A DNA stretch of 64,000 nt from Pseudomonas fluorescens (lineage in GTDB: Bacteria > Pseudomonadota > Gammaproteobacteria > Pseudomonadales > Pseudomonadaceae): the NCBI RefSeq assembly GCF_002022275.1, contig NZ_MSDF01000016.1, positions 250,301 through 314,300 of the forward strand, in the 5' to 3' direction. The position numbers and the translations under genes are program-made. Of this stretch, positions 48,787 through 59,889 are shown one piece after another (position 1 is the stretch's first letter; every line of letters starts with the position of its first letter). The notes beneath the pieces were generated by a model. That model saw only the letters and a list, made by a program, of their open reading frames with translations. It made no database searches and had not been told where the DNA came from.

Positions 48787-50694
48787 TCACAGCCTGAATT
48801 TGCCGACCAGGGTCTGCAAATCCAGGCTCAGCCGCGCCAACTGAACGCTGGCGGCAGCCGTTTCCTCACTGGCGGCTGCCGTTTCTTCCGTCGCGTCGCG
48901 CACCTTCAGCACACTGCGATTGATCTCTTCGGCCACCGCACTTTGCTCTTCGGCGGCCGCGGCAATCTGCGGGTTCAGTTCCTGAATGGTTGAGACCGTA
49001 CGCGTAATCGCCGCCAGTGCATCGCCGGCGTCACGGGTCAGGTCGACGCTGGTGTGAGTCAGGTTGCGGCTGCTGTCCATGATCTCGGCGACGTGCTGAG
49101 TGCCGGTGTGCAAACCGAGAATCAACGCCTCGATTTCCTCGGCCGAGGCCTGGGTGCGCTGCGCCAGGCTGCGTACCTCATCGGCAACCACCGCGAAACC
49201 TCGGCCCGCACTGCCCGCGCGTGCGGCCTCGATGGCCGCGTTGAGGGCCAGCAGGTTAGTTTGCTGGGACACGGACTTGATCACGTCCAGCACGCTGCCG
49301 ATCTTTTGGCTTTCGCGTTGCAACGCCAGCATGGCTTGGCTGGAGCGTGCCATTTCATGGGCCAAATGGCCGATGTGCTCAACGGCTTGATTGACGACGA
49401 GCTCCCCCGAATGTGCCTGTTGGTCCGCTTCGCTGGCGGCAGTGGAAGCCCGTTCCGCGTGGTGCGCCACTTCTTGCGCGGTGGCGAGCATTTCGTTCAT
49501 GGCCGTGGCCACCTGATCGGTTTCATCTTTCTGATTGTTCACCCCGGTGCGCGTCCGCTCGGTCACGGCTGACAGCTGTGTAGCCGCGCCAGCGATTTGT
49601 CGGGCGCTGTCGCCAATGCCGCTGATCAGGCTGCGCAGATTTCGGGTCATTTTCCCGATGCTCTGTTGCAGTTGGCCCAACTCATCCTGGCGCTCCACGG
49701 GCGGGCTTTCACTGAGATCACCCTCGGCGATGCGATTGGCGGCAATCAACGCTTGGTGTAACGGTGCGGCGATCTGCCGGGCGATCCACCAGGCCGCCAA
49801 GGCGCCGAACAGCAGCGCGGCAAGCGTGACGCTGACGAGCAGCGTGCGGGTGTGCTCGGCCTCCCGGTCGCGCTTGAAAAGCTGGCCCTGGCTCACTTGC
49901 TCGCTGTGTTCGAGCAACTGGTTAAGCTGCTGTTCAAAGCGGTTTTGCGCGGTTTCAGTGCTGATCTGAGCCTCTTTAAGGTTGATCAGCAGGGCGCGAT
50001 AGGCTGCCAGGTCGGCTTTCAGCAGGACGGCGTCCACCGGCAGGCGCGTGACGTCGGTTTGCGCGCGGTCCAGGGCATCGAGCGTCTTTGCCACCGCCTC
50101 GGCGTAGGTCTGCAATGACTCGGCCGCCCAGGCGGGACCCTGGGTGCGATCCTCGGCTTGCTTCATGGCTTGGCGCAGTTTCTCGACGGCGTCGAGCGCC
50201 TGCTGGTCCTGTCGGTCCGGCAGTTCGTTGGCCAGTTGGGCGAGCGTGTCGCTGGCTTGCGTCGCGGATTTATTCAGCACCCGGCGGGTGGCTTCACGCT
50301 GCTCGATCAAGGGTGGCAGCTCGACCAAGGCAGCGTTGAAATTCGCCACCAATTGCTTGGCGTCTCGCAGGCGTTGCAGGTCTACCGGATCTATCACGTG
50401 GTCGGACAGGTAGTTGAGCCGCTGATTGATTTTCTCAATCTGCAGTACCATTTTGCCCAGGCTGGCCGTGTCGGTGAGGGTGCGGTACACGATGCGATCG
50501 GCACGCATCGCCTCGGCGACGGCAGTCAACTGGCCTAGGACGGTCAGGTTGCTGGAGCGAAACAACGCGGCGTTCAAGGCTTGCCAGCCGGTGACGGCAA
50601 TGATCAGGCTGAGGATCAGCACTTGGCCAAAACCCAAAGCGAGCTTCAGGCGGACGCTGGCGTTGGCCAGCAAACGGGTCAGCCGGGGAAACAT
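48787..50694 (-). CDS. Methyl-accepting chemotaxis protein, HBM-type sensor
   Basis: The product is 635 residues. A cytoplasmic start and transmembrane helix (LGFGQVLILSLIIAVTGW) precede a periplasmic all-helical domain of about 240 residues that fits the helical bimodular (HBM) type of McpS. TM2 (LLVSVTLAALLFGALAAWWI), a HAMP domain and a signalling hairpin follow, with [17 protein letters not shown] and [18 protein letters not shown]. There is no C-terminal pentapeptide. The ligand is unknown. A related receptor is encoded just upstream on the same strand. Confidence 0.92.
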   Translation of the reverse strand: MFPRLTRLLANASVRLKLALGFGQVLILSLIIAVTGWQALNAALFRSSNLTVLGQLTAVAEAMRADRIVYRTLTDTASLGKMVLQIEKINQRLNYLSDHVIDPVDLQRLRDAKQLVANFNAALVELPPLIEQREATRRVLNKSATQASDTLAQLANELPDRQDQQALDAVEKLRQAMKQAEDRTQGPAWAAESLQTYAEAVAKTLDALDRAQTDVTRLPVDAVLLKADLAAYRALLINLKEAQISTETAQNRFEQQLNQLLEHSEQVSQGQLFKRDREAEHTRTLLVSVTLAALLFGALAAWWIARQIAAPLHQALIAANRIAEGDLSESPPVERQDELGQLQQSIGKMTRNLRSLISGIGDSARQIAGAATQLSAVTERTRTGVNNQKDETDQVATAMNEMLATAQEVAHHAERASTAASEADQQAHSGELVVNQAVEHIGHLAHEMARSSQAMLALQRESQKIGSVLDVIKSVSQQTNLLALNAAIEAARAGSAGRGFAVVADEVRSLAQRTQASAEEIEALILGLHTGTQHVAEIMDSSRNLTHTSVDLTRDAGDALAAITRTVSTIQELNPQIAAAAEEQSAVAEEINRSVLKVRDATEETAAASEETAAASVQLARLSLDLQTLVGKFRL

Positions 50695-50829
50695 GTCGTA
50701 TCTCCAAATCAGTAAAAAGAGTGTTTAAACGCTAAAGGGATTTGGAGTGATGGCGGGCTGATAACCGTGTAGGAAGTTTCACAAGTTGCGGTGTGCGGCG
50801 TCCTTGATGGCCCGCCGCAATAGGGTTGA

Positions 50830-52746
50830 TCAGACGCGGAAGCGCCCTACCAGTGTCTGCAAATAGATCCCAAGGCGTGCCAGTTCGGCGCTCGACGCAG
50901 CCGTTTCCTCACTGGCCGACGAGGTCTGTTCCGACACGTCCCGCACATTCAGCACGCTGCGGTTGATCTCTTCGGCCACGGCGCTTTGTTGCTCGGCGGC
51001 GGTGGCGATCTGCGAGTTCATCGCCTGGATGGTCGAGACCGTGCGGGTGATATTGCCCAGCGCGTTGCCGGCTCGGCGGGTCAGTTCGACGCTGCTGTCG
51101 GTCAGGCTGCGGCTGTTGTCCATAATGGTCGCGACTTGCTGGGTGCCGCTCTGCAGGCCGACGATCAGCTCTTCGATCTCTTCGGTGGACTTCTGGGTGC
51201 GCTGGGCCAGGCTGCGCACCTCGTCGGCCACCACCGCAAAACCACGCCCGGCTTCACCGGCACGGGCCGCTTCAATGGCTGCGTTCAGCGCCAGCAGGTT
51301 GGTTTGCTGGGCCACGGACTTGATCACGTCGAGCACGCTGCCGATCTTGTCGCTTTCGCGCTTGAGATGGCCCATGGCCTCGGTGGAATTGCCCACCTCG
51401 GTGGCCAGGCGTTCGATCTGGGCGATGGCTTCGCCGACGACCTTGTCGCCCTCACGGGCTTGCTGGTCAGCTGCTACGGCGGCTTCAGAGGCTTCCTCGG
51501 CGTTGCGCGCCACTTCCTGCACAGTGGCGGCCATTTCATTCATGGCGGTCGCCACCTGGTCGGTTTCGATCTTCTGGCTGTTGACCCCGGCGCTGGTCTG
51601 CTCGGTCACGGCCGACAGTTGCTCGGCGGCGCTGGCGATCTGAGTGACGCCGTCACTGATGCCGCCGATCAACTCGCGCAGGCCCACGGTCATGCTTTGC
51701 ATGGCACGTTGCAGCTGGCCCAGTTCATCCTGGCGGCCGGAGTTGAGGTTGTGGCTCAAGTCGCCGGAGGCTACACGCTCGGCTACTTTCAATGTCTGGT
51801 TCAGCGGAATGACGATCTGACGGGTGATCGCCCACGCGGCGAAGATGCCGAAGATCAGCGCCAGCACGGCAGCAAGCAACAACAGCTGTTTGGCCTGTGC
51901 CGCTTCGTGATCGCGCACCACGGTCTGGGAAATGGTCAGTTTCTCGCTGTGACCCAACAGGATATCGCCCTGTGCGGTGATGCTTTTCAAGGCGGCAGCC
52001 GCGGCCACTTGGGAGTCGCGGTACTGGCTGACGGCGTCGCGGTAGGCTTGCAGCGAGGTGCTCGCCTCTTGCAGGTTGGCCTGGAACTGCTCGGGCAGTT
52101 GGCCTTGCAGTTCGGTGATTTTCTTCAGGGCGTTGTCGATCGCGTCCAGCGCAGGCTGCTCGGCTTCAGGTTTGCCGCTGTAGGTGTAGCCGCGCACCTG
52201 GAAGCGCGCTTGCTGGAGCAGTTTGCTCAGGTCGACCACGCTGTTGAACTGGGTGACGCTGTCACCCTGCAGCAGGTTTTTTTCGATTTCGCTGGTCTTG
52301 GCCACGGCGTTGTCGGCAGTGTCGCCCAGCTTGCTGCGCGCGCCTTCACGCTTGAGGCCGGCCAGGACCATGGCACCGAAGGCCTTTTTGTATTGGTTCA
52401 AGGCGTCCAGCTGTTGTTCGACCAGCGCTTTATCGTCGGGCTGTTCGATCAGGGTCTGAGCGGTTTTCAGGCCTGCGTCGAGTTGAGTGATCAAATTGTT
52501 GACCGCGTCGGTGCCTTGCTCGCCGCGGCGCATTTCAAAGTCCAGGCGCGCCAGGCGCAAGTCTTTGGTCAGGCCGTTGATGCTGGAGATAAAACCCAGC
52601 TTGTCGCCGCGACTCGTCACGTCGTCGAGGCCCTTCCAACCGGTGAACGTGATCAATAGCGTCAGGATCAATACCAGGCCAAAGCCAATGCTCAGCTTGC
52701 GATTGACGCTCACATTTCCCAATTTTTCGGCTAACAGACGATACAT
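50830..52746 (-). CDS. Methyl-accepting chemotaxis protein, HBM-type sensor
   Basis: This 638-residue receptor has the same layout as its neighbour: TM1 ([18 protein letters not shown]), an HBM-like helical periplasmic domain of about 250 residues, TM2 ([20 protein letters not shown]), HAMP, and the conserved signalling domain. HBM receptors of Pseudomonas bind organic acids such as TCA intermediates, but the ligand here is unknown. The ATG at 52744-52746 follows AAAGGAG. A FliA-type promoter lies upstream, linking it to motility genes. Confidence 0.93.
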   Translation of the reverse strand: MYRLLAEKLGNVSVNRKLSIGFGLVLILTLLITFTGWKGLDDVTSRGDKLGFISSINGLTKDLRLARLDFEMRRGEQGTDAVNNLITQLDAGLKTAQTLIEQPDDKALVEQQLDALNQYKKAFGAMVLAGLKREGARSKLGDTADNAVAKTSEIEKNLLQGDSVTQFNSVVDLSKLLQQARFQVRGYTYSGKPEAEQPALDAIDNALKKITELQGQLPEQFQANLQEASTSLQAYRDAVSQYRDSQVAAAAALKSITAQGDILLGHSEKLTISQTVVRDHEAAQAKQLLLLAAVLALIFGIFAAWAITRQIVIPLNQTLKVAERVASGDLSHNLNSGRQDELGQLQRAMQSMTVGLRELIGGISDGVTQIASAAEQLSAVTEQTSAGVNSQKIETDQVATAMNEMAATVQEVARNAEEASEAAVAADQQAREGDKVVGEAIAQIERLATEVGNSTEAMGHLKRESDKIGSVLDVIKSVAQQTNLLALNAAIEAARAGEAGRGFAVVADEVRSLAQRTQKSTEEIEELIVGLQSGTQQVATIMDNSRSLTDSSVELTRRAGNALGNITRTVSTIQAMNSQIATAAEQQSAVAEEINRSVLNVRDVSEQTSSASEETAASSAELARLGIYLQTLVGRFRV

Positions 52747-52788
52747 GCGGCGATCTCCTTTGGAACAAGGCTTGGACTTATTCAAAGG

Positions 52789-52815
52789 TTATCGGCAGCG
52801 TAGGAAAATTCTGTA
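52789..52815 (-). promoter_or_regulatory. Sigma28 (FliA) promoter of the upstream chemoreceptor
   Basis: On the minus strand TACA-N15-GCCGATAA has a perfect -10 (52789-52796) and a -35 one base from TAAA. It starts 43 bases before the ATG. Confidence 0.75.
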
Positions 52816-52831
52816 GTGAGGCTAATCCAAT

Positions 52832-52933
52832 GTGGGAGCTGGCTTGCCTGCGATGCAGACACCTCGGTCTATCATCTGTACTGAGATGATGCTATCGCAG
52901 GCAAGCCAGCTCCCACACAAGCCAGTTCCCTCA
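52832..52933. repeat. REPIN with an imperfect 16-base tandem duplication
   Basis: The inverted pair (GTGGGAGCTGGCTTGCCTGC and its reverse complement) ends at 52916. The unit at 52902-52917 is followed by a copy with two mismatches at 52918-52933. It lies between the chemoreceptor promoter and rsmE. Confidence 0.88.
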
Positions 52934-52941
52934 GGGTTGTG

Positions 52942-53649
52942 TCAGAACAACCGGGCGAGCAGGGCGGTGACGGCGGTTTCGACGCGCAGGATACGCGCGC
53001 CCAGCTGTACTGGCTGCAAGCCGGCCTTGGCCAACAAGTCCACTTCGTAAGGAATCCAGCCGCCTTCCGGGCCGATGGCCAGGGTTACGGGCTCGTCCAG
53101 CCCGCGCGGGCAGGGCGGGTAATCGCCGGGGTGGCCGATCAGGCCGAGCGTGCCTGCGGTCATGGCTGGCAGACGGTCTTCAACGAAAGGCTTGAAGCGC
53201 TTTTCAATGATGATCTCCGGCAACACGGTGTCGCGCGCCTGTTCCAGGCCGAGGATCAATTGCTCGCGAACCGCTTCAGGTTCCAGGAATGGCGTTTGCC
53301 AGAAGCTCTTTTCCACCCGGTAACTGTTGAGCAGCACCACTTTTGGCACGCCCATGGCCGCCACGGTTTGCAGCACCCGGCGCAGCATCTTCGGGCGCGG
53401 CAGGGCCAGCAGCAGGGTCAGGGGCAGTTTGGCCGGAGGCGGTTGGTCGAAGCCGACGTGCAGTTCGGCTTCACCGGGCTCCAGGCGCAGCAGTTGCGCG
53501 GTGCCCATCAGCCCGCCGATCCGCCCGACGCGCAGGCTGTCGCCGACAGCTGCGCGGTGGACTTCCTGCATGTGCACCAGGCGCCGATCACGCAGGATCA
53601 CCCGGTCGGCCGCGATAAAATCGGCCTCTTCCAGCAACAGCAGGTTCAC
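52942..53649 (-). CDS. rsmE: 16S rRNA m3U1498 methyltransferase RsmE
   Basis: This 235-residue SPOUT methyltransferase has an N-terminal PUA-like domain and the trefoil-knot AdoMet segments [17 protein letters not shown] and [17 protein letters not shown] near the C terminus. It methylates U1498 of 16S rRNA. The start is GTG at 53647-53649, overlapping the tatC stop by two bases, so it is probably the last gene of the ubi-his-tat unit. Confidence 0.94.
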   Translation of the reverse strand: MNLLLLEEADFIAADRVILRDRRLVHMQEVHRAAVGDSLRVGRIGGLMGTAQLLRLEPGEAELHVGFDQPPPAKLPLTLLLALPRPKMLRRVLQTVAAMGVPKVVLLNSYRVEKSFWQTPFLEPEAVREQLILGLEQARDTVLPEIIIEKRFKPFVEDRLPAMTAGTLGLIGHPGDYPPCPRGLDEPVTLAIGPEGGWIPYEVDLLAKAGLQPVQLGARILRVETAVTALLARLF

Positions 53650-54437
53650 GGCTGGGTCGCTGGCGGCTGGTCGTCGTCGGCGGGTTGATCATCCGGGTGT
53701 TCGCCACGCTTGCTGATCAGGCTGCCGAAAATGATGCCAATCTCGAACAGCATCCACATCGGTACGGCCAGCAGCGTCTGGGAGAAGATGTCCGGCGGCG
53801 TGAGAATCATGCCGACCACAAAGCAGCCGATGATCACATACGGGCGGATCTTCTTCAGGTACTTGACGTCGACCACGCCGATCCACACCAGCAGCACCAC
53901 GGCCACGGGGATTTCGAAGGCCACGCCAAAGGCGAAGAACAGCGTCATCACGAAGTCGAGGTAGCTGGTGATGTCGGTCATCATCTCCACACCGGCCGGG
54001 GTGGCGGCAGCGAAGAACTTGAAGATCAACGGGAACACCAGGAAGTAGGCGAAGGCCATGCCGGTGTAGAACAGCAGGATGCTCGACACCAGCAAAGGCA
54101 CCGCGATGCGCTTCTCATGCTTGTACAGGCCCGGCGCGATAAAACCCCAGATCTGGTGCAGGATCACCGGGATCGCCAGGAACAGCGAGACCATCATGGT
54201 CAGCTTCAACGGCGTCAGGAACGGCGACGACACATCGGTGGCGATCATCGTCGCGCCCGCCGGCAAATACTGGCGCAGGGGCGTGGAGACGAAGGTGTAG
54301 ATCTGCTGGGTAAAAGCGAACAGCCCGGCAAAGATAATGAAGATTGCCGCTACACAACGCAGCAGGCGGGTACGCAGCTCGGTGAGGTGCGAGACCAGCG
54401 GCATATGCTGGTCGGTTTCCGGTTTATCAGCGCTCAT
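53646..54437 (-). CDS. tatC: Sec-independent translocase subunit TatC
   Basis: This 263-residue polytopic protein has six membrane spans and the conserved [13 protein letters not shown] start and [11 protein letters not shown] loop. It recognises twin-arginine signals with TatB. It overlaps tatB by 4 bases. Its C-terminal tail is acidic and proline-rich. Confidence 0.96.
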   Translation of the reverse strand: MSADKPETDQHMPLVSHLTELRTRLLRCVAAIFIIFAGLFAFTQQIYTFVSTPLRQYLPAGATMIATDVSSPFLTPLKLTMMVSLFLAIPVILHQIWGFIAPGLYKHEKRIAVPLLVSSILLFYTGMAFAYFLVFPLIFKFFAAATPAGVEMMTDITSYLDFVMTLFFAFGVAFEIPVAVVLLVWIGVVDVKYLKKIRPYVIIGCFVVGMILTPPDIFSQTLLAVPMWMLFEIGIIFGSLISKRGEHPDDQPADDDQPPATQP

Positions 54438-54850
54438 GGGGCTCGCGGCGGCAATGTAGGGTCATGGGGCGCGGGCGACGCAACGGGCGTCGGCGCAGGC
54501 TCGGTTGGCACGGTCGGGGTTGGGGCAGCGGGTGCGGCTTCGACGGCAGGCGCGGGCGCGATGCTGTGTTCAGCCACCGGCACGACCGGTTTGGCCGACT
54601 CGTTCACCGGGGTCAGAATGTTCCGCGCTTCCTGCTCCAACGACAGAATATGTTCGTTGTGCAATTGCCGGCGGATCTCGTCGGCGCCGATTTCCCGTTC
54701 AACTTCCTGTTTGATGGCGTTGAAACTGCGTTTCAGGCGCCCGATCCAGAGGCCGGCCGTGCGCGCTGCACCGGGCAGGCGTTCCGGCCCGAGTACCAGC
54801 AGGGCAACAAGGCCGACGAGGAGCAGTTCAGAGAAGCTGATTCCAAACAT
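54434..54850 (-). CDS. tatB: Tat translocase subunit TatB
   Basis: The product is 138 residues. The N-terminal helix [26 protein letters not shown] is followed by an amphipathic helix and a long Pro/Ala/Thr-rich tail (about residues 85-138). It forms the receptor complex with TatC. It lies 10 bases after tatA. Confidence 0.95.
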   Translation of the reverse strand: MFGISFSELLLVGLVALLVLGPERLPGAARTAGLWIGRLKRSFNAIKQEVEREIGADEIRRQLHNEHILSLEQEARNILTPVNESAKPVVPVAEHSIAPAPAVEAAPAAPTPTVPTEPAPTPVASPAPHDPTLPPRAP

Positions 54851-54860
54851 TAGTCAGTGC

Positions 54861-55139
54861 TCACAAGTCTTTGCGGGTCGGCTCTTCGACTTTCTCAGCC
54901 TGCACGTCGAAGGTACGACGTTCGGTGATCGGCTGGGTGGCCTGCGGGTGCACAGGCTGGACCGGCGGCACCGGAGTAACGATCGGGTCGGCAGGCTTTT
55001 CATCATCATTCATGGCTTTGCGAAAGCCCTTGATCGACTCGCCCACGTCGGTGCCCAGGTTTTTGAGTTTCTTGGTGCCGAACACCAGTACCACCACCAC
55101 CAGAATGACGATCCAGTGTTTCCAGTCAAAAATGCCCAT
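54861..55139 (-). CDS. tatA: Tat translocase pore subunit TatA
   Basis: The product is 92 residues. One membrane helix ([20 protein letters not shown]) is followed by an amphipathic helix ([16 protein letters not shown]) and a variable acidic and proline-rich tail. It is first of the tatABC genes and 25 bases from hisE. Confidence 0.95.
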   Translation of the reverse strand: MGIFDWKHWIVILVVVVLVFGTKKLKNLGTDVGESIKGFRKAMNDDEKPADPIVTPVPPVQPVHPQATQPITERRTFDVQAEKVEEPTRKDL

Positions 55140-55164
55140 GCTGCAATTCCTCTGTGAAAGTTAT

Positions 55165-55497
55165 TCAGGCGGACGGGCGCGAGGCCTTTTCGGCATGCCC
55201 GGACAAGCCGAAGCGACGGTCCAGTTCATCCAGCACTGCCTGCGGATGCTGCCCCAGTTGGGCGAGCATGACCAGACTGTGGAACCACAAATCAGCGGTT
55301 TCGTAAATCACATCGCTGCAGTCGCCGCTGATCTGTGCGTCCTTGGCTGCAATGATGGTCTCGACGGATTCTTCGCCGAGCTTTTCCAGAATCTTGTTCA
55401 AGCCCTTGTGGTACAGGCTGGCGACATAGGAGCTGTCGGCGTCCGCGCCTTTGCGGTCTTCCAGCACCTGGGCCACGCGGTTCAGGGTATCGCTCAT
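55165..55497 (-). CDS. hisE: Phosphoribosyl-ATP pyrophosphatase HisE
   Basis: This 110-residue MazG-like enzyme performs the second step of histidine biosynthesis. [12 protein letters not shown] and [12 protein letters not shown] carry the acidic metal-binding residues. The ATG at 55495-55497 is 2 bases from hisI; Pseudomonas keeps the two as separate genes. Confidence 0.95.
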   Translation of the reverse strand: MSDTLNRVAQVLEDRKGADADSSYVASLYHKGLNKILEKLGEESVETIIAAKDAQISGDCSDVIYETADLWFHSLVMLAQLGQHPQAVLDELDRRFGLSGHAEKASRPSA

Positions 55498-55499
55498 GT

Positions 55500-55892
55500 T
55501 CAGTGTCCTGCCGAGTAGATGGCGTGCGGGTCTTTGAGCACCGGCTCGACGGTTTTCCACTCGCCGTTCTCGAACACGCGGTAGAAGCAGCTGTGGCGGC
55601 CGGTGTGGCAGGCGATATCGCCGATTTGCTCGACCATCAGGATCACCACGTCGGCGTCGCAGTCGATGCGCATCTCGTGCAGGGTCTGCACGTGCCCGGA
55701 CTCTTCGCCCTTGCGCCAGAGTTTGCCACGCGAGCGTGACCAGTAGATGGCGCGCTGCTCAGCGGCAGTCAGGCTCAGAGCCTTGCGGTTCATCCAGGCC
55801 ATCATCAGCACGCGCCCGGTCTTGTAGTCCTGGGCAATGGCCGGCACCAGGCCGTCACTGTCCCACTTGATCTCGTCCAGCCAGTCTTTCAT
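55500..55892 (-). CDS. hisI: Phosphoribosyl-AMP cyclohydrolase HisI
   Basis: This 130-residue zinc enzyme opens the adenine ring of PR-AMP, the third step of histidine biosynthesis. The metal-binding motifs are [16 protein letters not shown] and the C-terminal [11 protein letters not shown]. The ATG at 55890-55892 fits the family; a longer frame upstream would extend into the ubiB gene. Confidence 0.95.
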   Translation of the reverse strand: MKDWLDEIKWDSDGLVPAIAQDYKTGRVLMMAWMNRKALSLTAAEQRAIYWSRSRGKLWRKGEESGHVQTLHEMRIDCDADVVILMVEQIGDIACHTGRHSCFYRVFENGEWKTVEPVLKDPHAIYSAGH

Positions 55893-55933
55893 GTTCCGCT
55901 CCGGCAATTTGCGACAGTGTATAACCGGATTGG

Positions 55934-57538
55934 CTATCGACGCACGATCAGATAAATACCCACAGCGACCATGATGCCGGCCGGCCAGTGGCCCAACTGG
56001 TTCAGCGGCCCGCCGACGGCCAGCATCACACCGCCCACCAGGTGCGCGGCGCCGAGCAGGCGCAGGAACCAGTCGTCCTTGCGCTGCTTCCACGGCGGCG
56101 CCGGGTCTTTGGCGTGGGGCTGGGACATGCGCTCCAGCAAGTCGCGGGTCATATTGGCCAGGTGCGGCAGCTGTTCGAACTGGCTGTGCAGGTTGCCGAT
56201 CAACGTTTTCGGGCTGACGCGCTCGCGCATCCAGCGTTCGAGGAACGGCTGGGCGGTGTTCCACAGGTCCAGGTCCGGGTACAGCTGGCGGCCCAGCCCT
56301 TCAATGTTCAGCAGGGTTTTCTGCAAAAGAACAAGCTGCGGCTGCACTTCCATATTAAAGCGGCGCGCGGTCTGGAACAGGCGCATCAGCACCTGGCCAA
56401 ATGAAATATCTTTTAACGGTTTTTCAAAGATCGGCTCGCACACGGTGCGGATCGCGGCTTCGAATTCGTTGAGTTTGGTTTCCGCCGGCACCCAGCCCGA
56501 ATCGATGTGCAGCTGCGCCACGCGGCGGTAGTCACGCTTGAAGAAGGCAAACAGGTTGCGCGCCAGGTAGTCCTGGTCTTCCGGGGTCAGGCTGCCGACG
56601 ATGCCGCAGTCGATCGCGATGTACTGCGGGCTCCACGGGTTGACGGTGCTGACGAAGATGTTGCCCGGGTGCATGTCGGCGTGGAAGAAGCTGTCGCGGA
56701 ACACCTGAGTGAAGAAAATCTCCACGCCGCGTTCGGCGAGCATTTTCATGTCGGTGCGCTGGTCGGCCAGGGTCGCGAGGTCAGTCACCTGCACGCCGTA
56801 GATGCGCTCCATCACCAGCACTTTTGGGCGGCACCAGTCCCAATACACTTGCGGCACGTACAGCAGCTGCGAGCCTTCGAAGTTGCGCTTGAGCTGGCTG
56901 GCGTTGGCGGCTTCGCGCAGCAGGTCGAGTTCGTCGTAGATGGTTTTTTCGTAGTCGGCGACCACATCCACCGGGTGCAGCAGGCGTGCATCGGCAGAAA
57001 AACGCTCGGCGGCGCGGGCGAGGATGAACAGCCACGCCAGGTCCTGGCCGATGATCGGCTTGAGGCCGGGGCGGATCACCTTCACCACCACTTCTTCGCC
57101 GGTCTTGAGCTGCGCCGCGTGCACTTGGGCGACCGAGGCCGAAGCCAGTGGGTCGACATCGAAGCGGCTGAACACTTCGCTGATCTTCTTGCCGAGTTGC
57201 TCCTCGATCAGCTTCATCGACAGTTGCGAGTCGAACGGCGGTACGCGGTCTTGCAACAGCATCAGCTCGTCGGCGATGTCTTCCGGCAGCAGGTCGCGGC
57301 GCGTGGAGAGGATCTGCCCGAACTTGATAAAGATCGGCCCCAGATCCTGCAACGCCAGACGCAGGCGCGCGCCACGGGTCAGCTCCAGCTGTTTGCGCGG
57401 GAACCAGCGCCACGGCAGCACGTAGCGCACCGCCAGCAGGAACCACGGCAGTGGCAGGGCGAACAGCAGGTCATCGAGGCGGTAGCGGATTACGACGCGC
57501 TGGATACGAAACAAACGGCGGACGGCGAGCAGCTTCAT
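55934..57538 (-). CDS. ubiB: UbiB, ubiquinone biosynthesis atypical kinase/ATPase
   Basis: This 534-residue ADCK/ABC1-family protein shows the KxGQ motif ([16 protein letters not shown]) near residue 73, the Ala-rich loop [10 protein letters not shown], the EYDEL-like ion-pair region, HADMHPGN catalytic loop and AIDCG metal-binding motif. Two C-terminal hydrophobic helices would anchor it to the inner membrane. It supports coenzyme Q assembly. Its start overlaps the ubiJ stop by 4 bases. Confidence 0.96.
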   Translation of the reverse strand: MKLLAVRRLFRIQRVVIRYRLDDLLFALPLPWFLLAVRYVLPWRWFPRKQLELTRGARLRLALQDLGPIFIKFGQILSTRRDLLPEDIADELMLLQDRVPPFDSQLSMKLIEEQLGKKISEVFSRFDVDPLASASVAQVHAAQLKTGEEVVVKVIRPGLKPIIGQDLAWLFILARAAERFSADARLLHPVDVVADYEKTIYDELDLLREAANASQLKRNFEGSQLLYVPQVYWDWCRPKVLVMERIYGVQVTDLATLADQRTDMKMLAERGVEIFFTQVFRDSFFHADMHPGNIFVSTVNPWSPQYIAIDCGIVGSLTPEDQDYLARNLFAFFKRDYRRVAQLHIDSGWVPAETKLNEFEAAIRTVCEPIFEKPLKDISFGQVLMRLFQTARRFNMEVQPQLVLLQKTLLNIEGLGRQLYPDLDLWNTAQPFLERWMRERVSPKTLIGNLHSQFEQLPHLANMTRDLLERMSQPHAKDPAPPWKQRKDDWFLRLLGAAHLVGGVMLAVGGPLNQLGHWPAGIMVAVGIYLIVRR

Positions 57539-58158
57539 GCGTTATCGCTTGGATCAAGGGAACGGCTCAGGCGCTCGAAGCGTGCCTCGAGGCGTTCCAG
57601 GTCGATTTTGGCCTTGTCGAGTTCACGAAAGCGCGCTTGCGCTTCGCGTTCTCCGACCAGGGTGCGCGATTCTTCGCTCAGGTATTCGGCGAGGTTCTGG
57701 TTGAGGCTGGCGAACCCCTGCTGGTACCAGCGTTTACGGCTGTGCAGGTGCCCGCTGACCAACTGGGTGGCCACGGGGCCGATCCAGCGTGACAGCTCGT
57801 ATTCCCAGTCCAGCTCCAGGTCTTGCAGCACGGCGGCCAGGTCCATCAGCACCGCGCTGTCGCCTTCCAGTTCCACTTCGGCACTGTGCAGGATCGCGGT
57901 CTTGTTGCGGCTCACCGCCAGGTGCAACAGGCTCGAGGCCGGCGCACGCAAGGTGCAGTCGGCCTCGGCGGCCCAGTCGGTGGCGAGCAGCAGGCCTTCA
58001 TCGCTCGGCAGGATAAACAGCTGCAAGGCGGGGCTGCGGCAGTCGACGGCAATCACCTTGCCAGTCAAGTGCGCGAGCCGCGCCAAGGCGGTGCTGTCCA
58101 GGCGCAGCACACGGTTGAGGCCGTGTTCAACGCTGGCGAGAAGGCCCTTGAGCAGCAT
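57535..58158 (-). CDS. ubiJ: UbiJ, ubiquinone biosynthesis accessory factor
   Basis: This 207-residue protein has an SCP2-like lipid-binding fold. The N terminus [21 protein letters not shown] and the segment [18 protein letters not shown] match the UbiJ/YigP family. A C-terminal stretch predicted to be coiled coil follows. It probably binds hydrophobic ubiquinone intermediates in the Ubi complex. It overlaps ubiE by one base. Confidence 0.93.
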   Translation of the reverse strand: MLLKGLLASVEHGLNRVLRLDSTALARLAHLTGKVIAVDCRSPALQLFILPSDEGLLLATDWAAEADCTLRAPASSLLHLAVSRNKTAILHSAEVELEGDSAVLMDLAAVLQDLELDWEYELSRWIGPVATQLVSGHLHSRKRWYQQGFASLNQNLAEYLSEESRTLVGEREAQARFRELDKAKIDLERLEARFERLSRSLDPSDNA

Positions 58159-58928
58159 CAGGGCTTGATGCCACGGTGCAGGGCGACGATACCCGAGGTC
58201 ATGTTGTGGTAGGTCACGCGGTCGAAACCGGCCTCTACCATCATCGACTTCAGGGTTTCCTGGTCGGGGTGCATGCGGATCGATTCGGCCAGGTAGCGGT
58301 AGCTTTCGGCGTCATTGGTGATCAGCTTGCCCATCAATGGCATGAAGGCGAAGGAGTAGGTGTCGTAGACCTTGGACATCAGCGCGTTGGTGGGTTTGGA
58401 GAACTCCAGCACCAACAGGCGGCCACCCGGCTTGAGCACGCGCAGCATCGAGCGGATCGCGTCCTCTTTGTGAGTGACGTTGCGCAGGCCGAAAGCGATG
58501 GTCACGCAGTCGAAATGGTTGTCCGGGAACGGCAGCTTTTCAGCGTCGGCCTGGACGAATTCGATATTGCCGGCCACACCTTTATCCAGCAGGCGATCGC
58601 GGCCGACCTTGAGCATCGAACCGTTGATGTCGGCCAGCACGACCTGACCGGTCGGGCCGACGAGCTTGGAGAACTTGGCCGCCAAGTCGCCCGTGCCGCC
58701 GGCGATGTCGAGCACGCGGTTGCCGGTGCGTACGCCCGACAACTCGATGGTGAAGCGCTTCCACAGGCGGTGCATGCCGCCCGAGAGCACGTCGTTCATC
58801 AGGTCGTACTTGGCGGCGACGGAGTGGAACACCTCAGCGACTTTTTCCGCTTTCTGGCTTTCCGGAACGTTCTTGAAGCCGAAGTGAGTGGTGGGTTCGG
58901 CATCGCTGCCTTTGCGCTGATCAGTCAT
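58158..58928 (-). CDS. ubiE: UbiE methyltransferase (ubiquinone/menaquinone C-methylation)
   Basis: This 256-residue AdoMet methyltransferase has the glycine-rich motif [12 protein letters not shown] near residue 75 and the family signatures [18 protein letters not shown] and SMMVEAGF. It adds the C-methyl group to the benzoquinol ring. The ATG at 58926-58928 is the conserved start (MTDQRKG); an upstream Met is rejected. First gene of the ubiE-ubiJ-ubiB operon. Confidence 0.96.
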   Translation of the reverse strand: MTDQRKGSDAEPTTHFGFKNVPESQKAEKVAEVFHSVAAKYDLMNDVLSGGMHRLWKRFTIELSGVRTGNRVLDIAGGTGDLAAKFSKLVGPTGQVVLADINGSMLKVGRDRLLDKGVAGNIEFVQADAEKLPFPDNHFDCVTIAFGLRNVTHKEDAIRSMLRVLKPGGRLLVLEFSKPTNALMSKVYDTYSFAFMPLMGKLITNDAESYRYLAESIRMHPDQETLKSMMVEAGFDRVTYHNMTSGIVALHRGIKP

Positions 58929-59073
58929 ATCGCTGTCACCAAAAGAGAATGCGGGACATGATAATCCCCACGACCTGCTTTGTCTTGGCAAGGCTGAAGG
59001 TAAGATAGGCGGTCACCGAGACCTTTTGCCGCATGGCGGGTGTTCTGAGTCGTTATAAAGAGGAGTCATTGCA

Positions 59074-59349
59074 ATGGCCCGTATTACCGTTGAACGTGCA
59101 CATTCCCTGGGTAAAGAAGGCGCGCGGGCGAAGGCCGAGAAGTTGGCGAGCAAACTCCAGGAGCAATATGGCCTGGAACCGTCGTGGTCCGGCGATACCT
59201 TGAACCTTAAGCGTTCGGGCGTTAAAGGCACAGTGCTGGTTGCCGATGATTCGCTGCGCATTGATGTGGAACTGGGCCTGTTGATGTCGGCCATGAGTGG
59301 CACCATCAAGTCCGAAATCGAGAAAGCCCTGGATAAGGCGCTGGCCTGA
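59074..59349 (+). CDS. PHA system family protein (granule-region)
   Basis: This 91-residue protein (MARITVERAHSLG...) matches the polyhydroxyalkanoic acid system family, whose genes often lie near phaI and phaF. The role is unproven. The fold appears alpha/beta, with a final amphipathic helix KSEIEKALDKALA. It lies 105 bases upstream of phaI, with AGAGGAG before its ATG. Confidence 0.88.
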   Translation: MARITVERAHSLGKEGARAKAEKLASKLQEQYGLEPSWSGDTLNLKRSGVKGTVLVADDSLRIDVELGLLMSAMSGTIKSEIEKALDKALA

Positions 59350-59454
59350 TTCGCGTGTTCTTAGGGTGCCGATTCTAATTTTTCACCCTACTTTGTGCCC
59401 AAGCCCTCAACTCCTGCGGGCCGTTCCTCCACCCTATTTTGCGTGAGGTGCACC

Positions 59455-59877
59455 ATGGCCAAAGTTATTTTGAAGAAAAAAATCGACGTTCAGTCCACCG
59501 CCCTGAGTGACGTTAGAAGCTATGCCCGCAAGATCTGGCTGGCAGGACTTGGTGCCTATGCGAAGGTCGGCAGCGAAGGCAGCGAGTACTTCAAAGAGCT
59601 CGTGAAGAGTGGTCAACATGTTGAAAGTAAAGGCAAAAAAGTTGTGGTTGAACAACTTGATGCTGCCAACAGTCAGATTGACCAAGTAAAGAGCAATGTC
59701 TCAAGCGTCAAAGGTTTGGTTGAAGTTCAACTGGATAAAGTTGAAAAAGCTTTTGACACGCGCGTTGCAAGTGCCTTGAATCGGATCGGCATTGCGTCTA
59801 AACATGACGTTGAGACACTCTCTGCTAAGCTCGAAGAGCTGACGACATTGCTAGAACGTGTCGCGCGTAAACACTAA
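59455..59877 (+). CDS. phaI: Phasin PhaI
   Basis: This 140-residue PHA granule-associated protein has the phasin core YARKIWLAGLGAYAKVGSEG near residue 22, followed by long amphipathic helices. A similar core recurs in PhaF. It coats PHA granules. The ATG at 59455 is chosen; the longer frame has no ribosome binding site. It is 12 bases from phaF. Confidence 0.94.
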   Translation: MAKVILKKKIDVQSTALSDVRSYARKIWLAGLGAYAKVGSEGSEYFKELVKSGQHVESKGKKVVVEQLDAANSQIDQVKSNVSSVKGLVEVQLDKVEKAFDTRVASALNRIGIASKHDVETLSAKLEELTTLLERVARKH

Positions 59878-59889
59878 GGAGACATCGGG

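Noticed and set aside
50740..50775. GCTGATAA near a TAAAG, a possible FliA promoter for the downstream chemoreceptor
   Set aside because: It is on the wrong strand for that gene, and the spacing is about 20 bases instead of 15.
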